64,000 bases of DNA, from positions 81,992,861 through 82,056,860 of the forward strand of contig JAOWCC010000019.1 of assembly GCA_030867875.1 (NCBI GenBank). Direction: 5' to 3'. This document shows positions 31,531 to 42,239 of this stretch, piece by piece. The DNA is from Actinernus sp. WN-2022. Its lineage: Eukaryota; Cnidaria; Anthozoa; Actiniaria; Actinernidae. The notes under the pieces are model-generated. The model made no database searches, was not told where the DNA came from, and was given only the letters and a program-made list of their open reading frames with translations. The stretch's first letter is position 1. Each line of letters starts with the position of its first letter. The position numbers and the translations under genes were made by a program.

Positions 31531-32686
31531 AACTGCACGTAATTAAAAATAAACGCAGTCACCTACAGTTTGACCGTTCTCTTAAAAAAACCTCTGAATT
31601 TCTAACGAAACCTGAAACAGCCGGGGCTGATCAAAGTCAGGGCCTGGCTAATCCACAGATCACTGAACGTGAAAACAAACAAAACATTACGTGCAAAGGA
31701 GAACGCAAACGTAAATAAAAAATAAAGCACACAGTTTATCGTTCGGCCTAAACGGAACTCTGTCCTGATCACATTTTTCGAAAATATATTTATAAAAGTT
31801 CTCCTAAAGGCAAATAAAGGAAATAGTAAATAAACTCCAAATTTCGGGTAAAAACACTTTTCTACTTTCCGCCGGGCGTCACAGCTATCTATCGTTGTCG
31901 TGGTTGCTCTAGGTTCCTCCTAGTACAGTGCTTATGCATACCACTACGTAATAATCGGTAGACCTGGATAAAACTGACGTATTTCATTGCACATTTCATA
32001 CATTAATAATAAGAGTAACTTCTACTCTGCTCAGCTGCAGGATCGAATTACCAACGCCTTACATTAAGCTACACAAATGTGTACCAATACTTTGCACTTT
32101 AACTCACTCCTCCAATGGGCTGATGTTAATATACGTAACTTGTGCTCTGTGGACGTAAAATTAATCGGTATATAATGACATTCGTTCGCTCACCTTTCAA
32201 AAACTTTGTTTTTCTCTCAACTTAGGATTAGTACAGCTGCACGCTAGACACGGTGACTTTGGAAAACGACCCACGAAGCGTTACCCGACTGTCTGCAATA
32301 TGGAAATAAGATAACTAATATATTGTTGAGATGTGATTGGCCACAGCCTTCTGCAACATTTAACCAAGTGCAACAATAAGCTGTGTAAACGTGACGTGCA
32401 TTGTTTCTCGTGTTGCCAATATTCTTAATGCCAAACATTACTGGCGGTGTTAAGTCTAGCGCGGAGAACATGTTCCCACGTAATATATAGCGCTAAACTC
32501 TGCTGTAATAACTTATACTACAGTTACGGAGCGGCAGCCCTATGAACATAAATACTATATACAACTGATCAAACAGAGATTAGAATATATTGAATCCCAG
32601 TCTTGGTTGAGCGCAATCCATAACGACGGTAGGAAAGATAAAGCTAGGCACTTATAGTCATGGTATTGCGCATGCCTGGAATATGA
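31531..32686. other. No gene recognised
   Basis: Unique-looking sequence with scattered stops in all frames. A 75-codon minus frame at 32,244-32,471 has no domain signature. Confidence 0.45.
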
Positions 32687-32744
32687 GGCGCCAAATGTTT
32701 CAAAATTATTTTCGAGCACAATAAAGGAAAAAAACATGCATGTA

Positions 32745-33660
32745 TACCAAACAACGTTTATTTGTAAGCCACATATAGAAAATATGGACAGTTTTATAAT
32801 GCATATAAAATAGACCATGCACGTATAAAAACCATGCACGAAAAAAAAACATGCGCGAATAAAAAAAACATGCACGTATAAAAACCATACACATATAAAA
32901 ACACATGCACGAATACAAAAAAACATGCATGAATACTGAAAACCATGCACGAAAAAAAAACCATGCACGAATAAAAAAACATGTACTTATAAAACCAATG
33001 CACGAATAAAAAAACATGCACGTATAAAAAAAACATGCGCGAATAAAAAAAATGCACGTGTAAAAAACATGCACGTATAAAAAACATGCACGAATAAAAA
33101 AACATGCGCGAATAAAAAAAACATGCAGGTATACTGAAAACCATGCGCGTATACTGAAAACCATGCACGGAAAAAAAAACATGCATGAATAAAAAAAACA
33201 TGTACTTATAAAACCAATGCACGAATAAAAAAATATGCACGTATAAAAAACATGCGCGAATAAATAAAAACATGCACGTATACTGAAAACCATGCACGAA
33301 AAAAAACATGCACGGATAAAAAACATGCACGGATAAAAAACATGCACGGATAAAAAACATGCACGTATAAAAAACATGCCCGAATAAAAACCATGCACGT
33401 ATAAAAAACCCTGCATGTATACTGAAAACCATGCGCGTATATTGAAAACCATGCACGGAAAAAAACATGCACGTATAAAAAAACATGCACGAATAAAAAA
33501 AACATGCACGTATAAAAAACATGCACAAATAAAAAACATTCACGAATAAAAAACATGCACGTATAAAAAACATGGACGAATAAAAAAACATGCACGCATA
33601 AAAAACATGCACGTATAAAAAACCATGCACGTATAAAAAGCCATGCACGAATAAAAACCA
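32745..33660. repeat. Minisatellite, left arm (unit CATGCACGWATAAAAAA)
   Basis: About fifty units of 15-20 bp, differing in A-run length and in GTATA versus GAATA. Because the complement strand contains no stop codon in any frame of the unit, long frames rich in Phe, Cys, His and Val appear on the minus strand (up to 284 codons). These are a by-product of the repeat and are not called as genes. Confidence 0.9.
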
Positions 33661-34288
33661 TGCAACAATAGCGTCATGATGTGATCACGTGGAGGGCTAC
33701 AGTCACGAAAACCTTGCTTTTCAAAAGTAGATATCAGAGTAAACAGAGTTACGATGGAGTCGTGGGATCGTTTCTTAACTGATGTGAAAAACTAGCTGAC
33801 GAATGACATGATCGTCGCATGTGATCGTCGCTGCATGTTAAATGTCAGTTTTGGTGTCTGCCAGCTTTTTCTGTGCTTCGAGGAGACGCTGTGGTTGTAG
33901 AGAAATCCTCAGGAACGTCAAAACATTGCAGTGCCATTGAAAGCTTTTTACGGCATTCTTCAGAGAGGCCATCAAGGTCACTTTATACTGTCAATAAATG
34001 CCCTTTGGTTGTAATTTCAGCTTTATTTCCAGTGGACGACATTCGGCCTAACACTGCAGCAACAAAACGCTTGCAACTTTTTGTTCGATTCAACAGATAT
34101 TCAGATATGCGATCTTCACAAACTGAGCGACGATCACATTCGTCAGCTAGTTGTTTCACATCATTTAAGAAACGATCCCACGACTCCAACGTAACTCTGT
34201 TTACTCTGATATCTACTTTTGAAAAGCAAGGTTTCCGTGACTGTAGCCCTCCACGTGATCACATCATGACGCTATAATTGTTGCATGG
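33661..34288. mobile_element. Hairpin element with a gene-like reading-frame start in both arms
   Basis: Arms at 33,661-33,830 and about 34,130-34,288 are near-identical inverted repeats beginning GCGTCATGATGTGATCACGT. Both carry an ATGGAGTCGTGGGATCG start (plus strand at 33,754; minus strand at 34,189). Only the minus-strand copy stays open. It sits within the minisatellite, whose units flank it on both sides. Confidence 0.7.
33983..34189 (-). CDS. Hypothetical 68-residue reading frame in the hairpin
   Basis: Starts at 34,189 with MESWDRFLNDVKQLADE and runs to a TAA at 33,983. Composition is protein-like (balanced charged residues, CEDRISEYLL, SCKRFVAAVLG), unlike the low-complexity frames nearby. 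Another frame stays open beyond the stop towards 33,850, so a longer frame may have been broken. A stop-containing copy of the start lies in the opposite arm at 33,754. No family recognised; it may be a captured host exon or a decayed transposase fragment. Confidence 0.35.
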   Translation of the reverse strand: MESWDRFLNDVKQLADECDRRSVCEDRISEYLLNRTKSCKRFVAAVLGRMSSTGNKAEITTKGHLLTV

Positions 34289-34329
34289 TTTTCTATACGT
34301 GCATGTTTTTTATTCGTGCATGTTTTTTA

Positions 34330-34817
34330 TTAGCCTGGGAAACCAGCCGACTCTTATCGCTCCCCACTCGCGAAAGAGACGTCTGGGGAGCGAGGCAGAA
34401 AATGCCATACTGATGACGTAGCAGAAGCCGTTTCACGATGCATAAATTAGTTGCAATTCTCAGAAGCCGAATGCGAACAACAGAGTTCTTTTCAAGGAAT
34501 ATAACTACCGAGGCTGCTCGTTTGCTTGGCAGTGGATCACCGTCATGAACGACCATGAAATTCAAGCCTATATATTTAGCGTGTGTTGGTAGCTCGTTTG
34601 CTTCGTTCTTTCAGCGGCTCGGCCCGGTCAAGAGAATTTGTCCTACGACTGTCAAAACATAATAGTTGTTTATAATTTCAAAACCTACACACAGCACAGC
34701 AGGCCACTTTTCAAGCCAGCTCTTTTGCTAGGTCAGTAGCTGAAGAGGGTAGCCACAGAATGCAGCGGTTATTTTCAGGTATACTACTGAGGCTGCCCGT
34801 TTGCTTGGGTGAACGGC
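34330..34817. repeat. Left unique arm of the 7.2-kb foldback
   Basis: 34,330-34,580 pairs with 38,940-39,178 (AAACCAGCCGACTCTTATCG, GACGTCTGGGGAGCGAGGCA, TGCAATTCTCAGAAGCC). Further inward pairing is weaker (GTTGTTTATAATTTC near 34,665 and 38,840). Inside the left arm a short direct duplication occurs (GAGGCTGCTCGTTTGCTTGG near 34,511 and GAGGCTGCCCGTTTGCTTGG near 34,788). Confidence 0.7.
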
Positions 34818-34995
34818 CATCTGTACAGGTCCGCAAATGATCCCGGCCCGCAAATGATCCCAGGCCCGCAAATGATCCCCAAAATGGACCGCAAATGATC
34901 TCGCTCCGCAAATGATCCCCATTGGGACCGCAAATGATCCCGTGAAAAAAAATTGGAATGGCATGGATTTTTACCGCTGGATCCGCAAATGATCC

Positions 34996-35885
34996 CCATT
35001 GGGATTCCATGCCATGTGGAATGGCATGGAATCTGGTCGTTGGATTCAATGTTTTAGAAATCAAAAATATTCGCATAAAGTTCTTTTTCATACAAACGGT
35101 ACCTTCTACTGGTGGCTCGTAAGGACGATTTATTTTTATTTTTCAAATCCTGGGTTAATTAATTCATTTTTTTATGTTTTTTGTTAATAATCCCGAGTTT
35201 TTATAGTTTTTCTTAATCGGGAGTATACTGACTCTAAGTTAAATTTAAAGAAATTAAAGTTAAGAATAAATAACGCGTAGTATGGTGGCTTGTTTGGTCC
35301 ATTCAAAAATAGTTTTTTTAACCCGAGTTATTTTTTCAAACACAAAACAAAAAAATTTTGAGGAAAAAAGAAAATTATTTGCCGGCTTTGGTAAATAATT
35401 TACCAATTTGAGATTTTTTGAGATTTTTTCTTAATCCCGAGTTCCTCGGTCGACCGTTCTTATTACCACAAACCGGTTAGGCTTTTTTTAATCATCGGGT
35501 CAATTATTCTGACTCAATTTTGTTTTCATTTCCAGATATCTCATCCTGCTTGTCAGTATCTCCTATTTACAACACACAAGGAAACAATTTCAAAGCGATA
35601 CCAAAAGTAATAACAAGCGTATTAGCCAGGAGCGAGTATAATCGCGCCTTGTTCACGAGTGTCAATAACAGACACTGCGAAGGCTGTCAAGATTGGACAT
35701 GTCGCTGACGACATACGATTTTTATGGACAGGTGTGATCCGGGAATTATAGGAATGAGTTCGCCCTCTGATTGGTCGAAAGCGTGACGTCATGGAGGTTT
35801 TGATGGACATGTTTTAAAGTGGGTTCCCTACCGGAGCCAATGGTTAAAAATCATTATTAAAATCTGTTAAAATATTTCTTTCATT
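34996..35885. other. Interior of the CCGCAAATGATCC element; no gene
   Basis: AT-rich sequence with TTAATCCCGAGTT-like words repeated around 35,190-35,440. Sixty-codon frames on both strands at 35,520-35,810 overlap one another and have no domain. Confidence 0.45.
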
Positions 35886-36380
35886 CATACTTTAGATCCA
35901 CTATCCAGCGGTAAAAATCCATGCCATTTTAATTTTTTTTCACGGGATCATTTGCGGTCCCCATTGGGGATCATTTGCGGAGCGGGATCATTTGCGGTCC
36001 ATTTTCACGCCGGGCACGAATCGAATAACCGTAAAAACGGCGGGGTTGAGTGTAACATAAAACGTAAAAGTAACGCCATTTCCTTACTTCTACTCTAAAT
36101 TTGACGAAATGTTGGCAGGTTGGTAACAAAGTAAGACTACATTTTTCGGGATAATTGTTTCTGCATTGTGACGTTGTTGTGACGTCATAAGGAATACCTC
36201 CTTTTTTGGTGAAAATTAACCTTTAAAACACGTTTCAAAAATATTACGTCATCAGAAAGCTTTTATGAAATATATTAATTTGCCGAAAATTTGAACTTTC
36301 TACGATAAACATATTCAAAGTTATGGACGATTTACTGTTTTTATGACGTCATTATTAGTGACGTCATACTTCAAGTTTAA

Positions 36381-37947
36381 AGGGGCATGGTCACCTGGTA
36401 GTCATGCGCAGTAGGCGTGCAGAAAGTACTAATTAGCATATCAAAATCTTCCCAGTTGAGCGAGCGTACGTGAGAAGGTCGCAAAGGGGAGGATTTGTAG
36501 TAGCATTTTGAAGGCTGGCGGCCCTGTATTAGGGTACCACGTTATAACAATGGCTTCAGAGTCGATGGAGGAAGAAGTTGAGTTGGATATGATAACATTT
36601 GGACAAATAGTTCTGTTCTTAGAATGTTGAACATGCTTGATTTGGACAATTTTGCATAAAATCTGATATCGGCGAATTATGTCCAAACACTGCACGAAAA
36701 TCGAACAAAAAGTACATTAAAAATACTTTCTGATGCCAAACAAACCACAAACACAAAGAGCATAGTCTTCTGATCAACCGACATACGTATTCATGAAGCT
36801 GTAAAATAAGTTTCCAGTCCATAAAAGCCGATAGTTCGAACTAGTACAAACACGCTAGGTAAGCATTGCAGTGTCAAGCACTAGGTACACAATGCTTCCA
36901 AAACTGTAAGAAAACTCCCGTTTAAAAATTCTCTGATGTCCAAATAATCACAGCAGCTCACACAGGATAGTCTTCTGAGCAATCTACATTCATTTGAAGC
37001 TATCAAAATTATTTTGGAGTCCATAAAAACCGATAGATCGAACTAGTTAGGTTATAAACAGACTTCCGTTGCAAGTAAACATTGTAGTGTCAAGCCGACT
37101 ACACAACGCTTCCAAAACTGTAGGCAAACTCCCGTTTAAAAATTCCCTGATGTCCAAATAATCACAGCACCTCACACAGGATAGTCTTCTGAGCAATCTA
37201 CATTCATTTGAAGCTATCAAAAATATTTTGGAGTCCATAAAAACCGATAGATCGAACTAGTTATAAACAGACTTCCGTTGCAAATAAACATTCTATGGTC
37301 GAGCGCGCTACAGTATGCTTCCAAAACTGTAGGCAAACTCCCGTTTAATAATTCCCTGATGCCCAAATAACCACAGCAGCTCACACAGGATAGTCTTATG
37401 AGCAATCGAAATTCGTTTGAAGGCATCGAAATTGTTTTGGAGTTGAAAACCGATAGATCGAACTAGTACAAACAAGCTTGTTATTAATTCACAGACTGCG
37501 TTACGAGTAAACAGCGCGCTAACTATGCTTGCAAAAGTGTACGAAATGCACCGTTCAAACATTCCATGATTCCAAATAACTACAGCAGCTCACACAGGAT
37601 AGCCATGTGAACAATCGACATTCATTTGAAGTGATAAAAATTGTTTTCAAGTGCATGATATCCGATAAATCGAACTAGTACAAACATACCGTTAGTTCAC
37701 GCCACGATGACTTCGGTTTTTTTCCGAAATTTTCTAGCTCATTTTCGCAAATCAAACAAAAAAAGGCTATAGAACTAATAAATATAATACGAAGTTTGGA
37801 GGACTGATGGCCCACACAAGCTGTTAAATTGGACCAGATTATACCACGCTCGCATTGATGGCGGATAAGTTGAGTTTCCCGTGGCCCACGGAAAACTCAA
37901 CTACTCGTCTCTGCTGCGCATGCGTATAAACCGATGACCATGCCCCT
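36381..37947. mobile_element. TTAA-flanked TIR element with 210-bp satellite (copy 1)
   Basis: TTAA lies at 36,377-36,380 and 37,948-37,951; the ends read AGGGGCATGGTCA inward, followed by ATGCGCAG further in. TTAA duplication fits piggyBac or Kolobok superfamilies; ends beginning AGGG favour Kolobok. The interior is mainly a tandem satellite. No transposase recognised. It is inserted in the 36,006-38,628 element. Confidence 0.82.
36640..37690. repeat. Approximately 210-bp satellite, five units
   Basis: GCTTCCAAAACTGTA-type landmarks fall at about 36,678 (diverged), 36,894, 37,108, 37,317 and 37,527, spacing 209-216 bp. Other shared words are CACACAGGATAGTCTTCTGA, TTTTGGAGTCCATAAAAACC and CCGATAGATCGAACTAGT. 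Short minus-strand frames recur once per unit as a by-product. A related array is at 42,240-43,075. Confidence 0.88.
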
Positions 37948-38699
37948 TTAAATCAGATTGCCGACTATAAAAATATTATTAAAGTGAATACTATGACTTC
38001 TAAGTGTTAGCCAAATGCATTTTATTGATAAAATTCCAAAAACATTGAACTGGCTATTTTCTGAGGGTACACAAATATATTTATGACGTCATAATGACGT
38101 ATACAAAAAATGGGGCTTCAATTCTAAGCTGTTATACTCAAAAAATCAAAATTCTAAAAAGAACACGTTGTTATTACTAAAGAGCTCTATTATTGTGCAA
38201 AATATGATGTACCAGTTTTTCGAACTGTAAAAGTTAAAACAAGCGACATTTTCATAAATGGTTTTATGCTATTTATTTCCCGCCAACTTTTGGCGGGAAA
38301 ATTACCAAAATTCAAACTTTAATAACTTTCGTTTACTTCAACCGATCGAGATCGGGTTTTCGATTATTTCATTCTCATGAACAAGAGATTTAAAAAAGAT
38401 ATAATAAAACGTTTTTAGAGGTAATAAAAATTTAGAAGAAACCTATTAGAAAAGGATATATGACGTCATTGTGACGTCATAATGATGGCTATATTAGGTT
38501 AACTTATCAGACTAAGTTTTGTTTACACTCCTTTATACACCTACCAAAATTCATTCTTTTATGTCGAAAACTTTTCAATATATATAAAACCCGCCGTTTT
38601 TACGATCATTATATTTGTGCCCGGCGTGTTTGGGGATCATTTGCGGGCCTGGGATCATTTGCGGGCCGGGATCATTTGCGGACCTGTACACATCACTTT

Positions 38700-39177
38700 C
38701 GTGATTCATAGCGCATTTACATGTAATTATGTTTATTCGTAGCCCAGATTCACTGTCTGAACAATTTATCGGGCAACAATAACTCATCCAGTGTTCTGTG
38801 ATAGCTCAGTGTATGTAGGTTTACTGATATGAAATTATAAACAACTATGACAGTACCTTTTTGATCACTTACTTGTAAATGTTTTGACAGTACTCAGTAT
38901 GCAAAGGAGCCAACATCAGCACCGGCACACGCTAAATAGGCTTGACTTTCATGGTGATTCGTGAAGGTGATCCACTGCCGAGCAAACGAGCAGCCTTGGC
39001 AGTTATATTCCTTGAAAAAACTCTGTTGTTCGCATTCGGCTTCTGAGAATTGCAACTAATTTATGCATCGTGAAACGGCTTCTGCTACGTCATCAGTATG
39101 GCATTTTCTGCCTCGCTCCCCAGACGTCTCTTTCGCGAGTGGGGAGCGATAAGAGTCGGCTGGTTTCCCAGGCTAGT
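38700..39177. repeat. Right unique arm of the 7.2-kb foldback
   Basis: 38,940-39,177 is the near-perfect inverse of 34,330-34,580. 38,700-38,940 is more diverged from its counterpart, with short shared words only. Confidence 0.7.
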
Positions 39178-39815
39178 TTTTTATACGTGCATGTTTTTTT
39201 TATTCGTGCATGGTTTTTATTCGTACATGTTTTTTTATTCCTGCATGGTTTTTATTCGTGCATGTTTTTTTTATCCTGCATGGTTTTTTAGTCGTGCATG
39301 GTTTTTATTCGTGCATGTTTTTTTTATTCGTGGATGGTTTTTATTCGTGCATGTTTTTTTATCAGTCCCGCATGGTTTTTTATTCCTGCATGGTTTTTAT
39401 CGTGCATGTTTTTTTATTCGTGCATGGTTTTTATAAGTGCATGTTTTTTTTATTCGTGCATGTTTTTTTTTTTTATTATGCATCGTTTTTTATTCGGGCT
39501 TATTTTTTATACGCGCATGGTCTTTTTTATACGTGCATGGTTTTTTATACGCGCATGGTTTTTTATACCTGCATGTTTTTTTATTCGTGCATGGTTTTTA
39601 TAAGTGCATGTTTTTTTATTCGTGCATGTTTTTTTTAAATTATGCATGGTTTTTTATTCGGGCATGTTTGTTATACGCGCATGGTTTTTTTATACGTGCA
39701 TGTTTTTTTTTATAAGTGCATGGTTTTTTATACGCGCATGGTTTTTATACCTGCATGGTTTTTTATTCGTGCATGTTTTTTTTCCGCGCATGGTGTTTTA
39801 TACGTGCATGGTCTG
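39178..39815. repeat. Minisatellite, right arm (inverted)
   Basis: Units of TTTTTTATWCGTGCATG, about forty, in the opposite orientation to the left array. Frames on the plus strand up to 142 codons (Phe/Cys/His/Val-rich) are repeat by-products. Confidence 0.9.
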
Positions 39816-40123
39816 TTTTATATGCATTATACAATTGTCCATATTTTCATGTGTGGCTTACAAATAATCGTTGTTTGGTATACATGCATGTTTTTTTCCT
39901 TTGGCGCCTACTGGAATGAATATTCGATTGGTGGCTGTTAATTGGCTACAAACAGTTAATGTCCCCTTTCTTAACGCTTGATTGAAAATGTATGCAATAT
40001 TTTCCTTGAAGACTAGATCTACACACAGTTACTTCGTCATTTTTGCACATTTACTTTGATTTCATCCATCCCACATGTGTGCTAGGGTCGTCAGTTTATA
40101 TGGAAATCACTGAAAATACAGAA

Positions 40124-41277
40124 ACCTTGAAATAAACGTTCAATAAATTAAATCTACCTTAATTTATCCCAAAGAAAGCTTTGATTTATACCCTCGAAGA
40201 AGGAAATGTATTTAATTTTCTCCACTTCGCCTTCCCTTGCCGTTAACAATAGGAAATGGACAATCTGAAATCTACAACTGATGAATCTACAAAGTTTACC
40301 GTCTCGTCTTTCTCGGCCAATAGAAATCGAGATACCGTGGCGCATGTAATCGTTTTGTAGACAGAGGTTTCTCTCGGCGGCAGGAAAGGGGTCGGGTGGA
40401 ACTTCTCGAAACGAGCGATAGTATTGGCCTACGCAACAATAGAAAACACCCTAACCATTAGAAAGTGCAGTACAAAACCATATACATGTAAGTATTGTAT
40501 TATGGGTGCAATCAGAATACAGGTCTCGTGAGGTTCCATGCTACTCAGAGGAAAGGAGAAGAGATGAGAAACCTCTGCTCGCATGGTAGGAGGGCCACAC
40601 ATTTCTCTGTGTATACTAGTTAGTGTTATCCTCTTAAAATAGTTATTTTCCAAGTGATGTACATGCATGAAATCAAAGCACACAATATTTTATTAAGCAT
40701 TAGAGACTAGTCAAAAATGTGCAGGGGAGATGCAAGGGGCAAGGGGGGGGGGGGGGTTAGAGAATCCAAAAGTCTAAAATATATATAATCCTCCCTGGAC
40801 AGGATGAAATATTTTGACCCTTTCTCCCCTATAACCACCCCTTTTTCAGTTCCCCAAGATTTATGACCCTCCATTTTGGGGTATTCAAAACAATATGACC
40901 CTCCATCTCAACCCCCTCCCCCCTGCTAATTTCTGACAAGTCCCTTCAGCGACAGCCCTCATGAAACCTCAATTTAATTATCAGTAAAACTTTGTAATTA
41001 GAAGCTCCCGTGACCACCTTTGGTGGTTTTAAAGAAAAGGAAGAAGGTGGAAAATAGCATTTACAAACAGGTTTTGTTAATAACACTACCGATCTCATAC
41101 AAGTGCCTTTAAATATATGAATTAAGATTTGTTTTCCATCTGGTACAACCATGTGATTGCAATGTAAGGTATCACAAGCATGGGTAGTGAATCAATCAGT
41201 CCTGCTCCCCTAACACAAACCATGTATGACACAAAAATATGCTACAACTCCATGTATTAATTAAAGGTGGCCCGAGG
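40124..41277. repeat. 1.15-kb dispersed repeat, copy 1
   Basis: A direct second copy is at 61,608-62,754, sharing GAAAGCTTTGATTTATACCC, CTCCACTTCGCCTTCCCTTG, ATTTTATTAARCATTAG and a G-tract (about 40,745). It begins ACCTTGAAATA and ends TTAATTAAAGGTGGCCCGAG. No open reading frame of note. The end GGCCCGAGTTA is shared in complement with the starts of other repeats here (ACTCGGGC). Confidence 0.85.
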
Positions 41278-41757
41278 TTATATGCTTGGTCGTTTGACTG
41301 TGTTCTCCAACATTTAAGCTTCCTTCTTAATTCAGGGAAACTGGTACCATAATATTCTCCATTATTGGGGAGGGGAGGAGCAATCCTTTGACGGGTTTAG
41401 TGTTCTTCGCATTCCTTGCAGCTTGGCATCTGGAGGAGCCTGACCGATTTACGCAAATTCACGAGTGCTTTGTCGTACGCTGTACTTCAGGCTAATTGTG
41501 ATCTTCCTCGATTGTATTTTTACTACAGTTCCTTCATTGCTCCTTATTAGTCTTGTGTTTTGACGTGAAGTTTACTAAAACAGCGAGTTTAAACCACAAA
41601 ATGTGTTTTGTAACTTGATGATTATGCATGCTAAGTTTACGACTCATGTACGAGTCACTGGAGTCGATCCCTACGGCAGGAGGGAGGGGGGGTACTCCCA
41701 TAAATTTAGGATAGAGGTACAACGTGTGCCGCGGAGATATCGAAACCCTAACCCAAT
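41278..41757. other. No gene recognised
   Basis: About 480 bp between the dispersed repeat and the TTAA element; no domain-bearing frame and no strong repeat seen. Confidence 0.45.
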
Positions 41758-41957
41758 TTAAAAGAGATGTGTCACGGTACTGCGCATGTGTGAAAATCTG
41801 ATGATTTTTGAATTATGGTCTAGCACGGAACGAAATTCTCAGAGCGGTGAAATACCAATTTTTAAATCGACTTCCATCAGTGTTCTTTTTTAACTCATCC
41901 TTGCCTCCTTTGGTCATTTATGGAAATGTAAGATGTGCTTAAATACGTTTTAATTAT

Positions 41958-42236
41958 TTGTTTATTCAAGACTGCAACATAACTAAAACAAAAAAGCAAA
42001 GTGATGCTTACCGGCGGGGAAGACCGCCACTGAGTACTCTGAATACAGCAGCCGAAAAACGCAAGAAATTGGAAGCTTTTTGGCATTCCAACCAGAAGCG
42101 AAGAGGATTTGGATGTCCAGTAGAGTTCACGAAACTTTTCAAGTCATATTATAAACGATATGGCACTTTTCAACGGCGCGGATACGAAGAAATATATATC
42201 TACGGCTTACAAACGATCGAGGCTGAAATGATATGA
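41958..42236 (+). CDS. Coding-like segment inside the TTAA element (92 codons, unassigned)
   Basis: The frame reads with a basic, protein-like composition: RRGRPPLSTLNTAAEKRKKL, EAFWHSNQKRRGFGC, LFKSYYKRYGTFQRR. Basic and aromatic residues are frequent and codon use is mixed, unlike neighbouring satellite frames. There is no recognised domain. It ends at TGA (42,234-42,236) where the satellite begins. It could be a decayed transposase exon or captured host exon. A possible acceptor-like tract (ACTGCAACATAAC) precedes it, but splicing is not established. Confidence 0.35.
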   Translation: MFIQDCNITKTKKQSDAYRRGRPPLSTLNTAAEKRKKLEAFWHSNQKRRGFGCPVEFTKLFKSYYKRYGTFQRRGYEEIYIYGLQTIEAEMI

Positions 42237-42239
42237 ACC

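Larger units (their letters stand above)
36006..38628. mobile_element. 2.6-kb CAC-ended TIR element with symmetric TGACGTCA sites
   Basis: Terminal inverted repeats of about 39 bp start CACGCCGGGCAC and include CGTAAAAACGGCGGG on both sides with a few mismatches. TTT flanks at 36,003-36,005 and 38,629-38,631; the undisturbed target (CCATTTTGGGG) survives in complement in the opposite arm of the surrounding element at about 34,880-34,890, confirming a 3-bp duplication. CAC ends plus a 3-bp duplication fit CMC/EnSpm-like elements. The palindrome TGACGTCA occurs at 36,180, 36,344, 36,359 and at 38,084, 38,461, 38,472: three per side. No transposase seen. Confidence 0.82.
34822..38690. mobile_element. 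TIR element with arrayed GGATCATTTGCGG ends
   Basis: Ends read TGTACAGGTCCGCAAATGAT inward, with CATC at both flanks (34,818-34,821 and 38,691-38,694) as a likely 4-bp target duplication. The terminal arms consist of repeated CCGCAAATGATCC: seven copies at 34,830-34,995, and inverted, three at 35,940-36,003 plus three at 38,632-38,682. The right arm is cut by the 2.6-kb element at 36,006. Without it the element is about 1.25 kb. The centre (35,000-35,880) has no recognised gene. Confidence 0.8.
32687..39908. mobile_element. 7.2-kb nested foldback with minisatellite arms
   Basis: Outer tips GGCGCCAAA (32,687) and TTTGGCGCC (39,908) are inverted. Moving inward, both sides have AACATGCATGTATACCAAAC, a unique block (GTAAGCCACA, AATATGGACA), the minisatellite, then AGCCTGGGAAACCAGCCGAC and about 250 bp of unique arm sequence (34,330-34,580 against 38,940-39,178). 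The left side has about 40 bp near 32,696-32,735 that the right lacks. The arms enclose a separate hairpin (33,661-34,288) and the 34,822-38,690 element. No transposase recognised. Confidence 0.75.

Noticed and set aside
32745..33660. CRISPR-like array
   Set aside because: Units are 15-20 bp with no unique spacers, and the context is a eukaryotic genome.
32555..33661. Long minus-strand reading frames (137-284 codons) rich in Phe, Cys, His, Val
   Set aside because: They follow from a 17-bp minisatellite that has no stop codon on that strand; several frames overlap and all are equally open.
36441..37562. Repeated minus-strand frames such as those with LLNGSLPTVLEA
   Set aside because: Each recurs once per 210-bp satellite unit and has no domain or splice context.
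39070..39941. Long plus-strand reading frames over the right minisatellite
   Set aside because: Same reason as for the left array; the frames merely read the inverted repeat.
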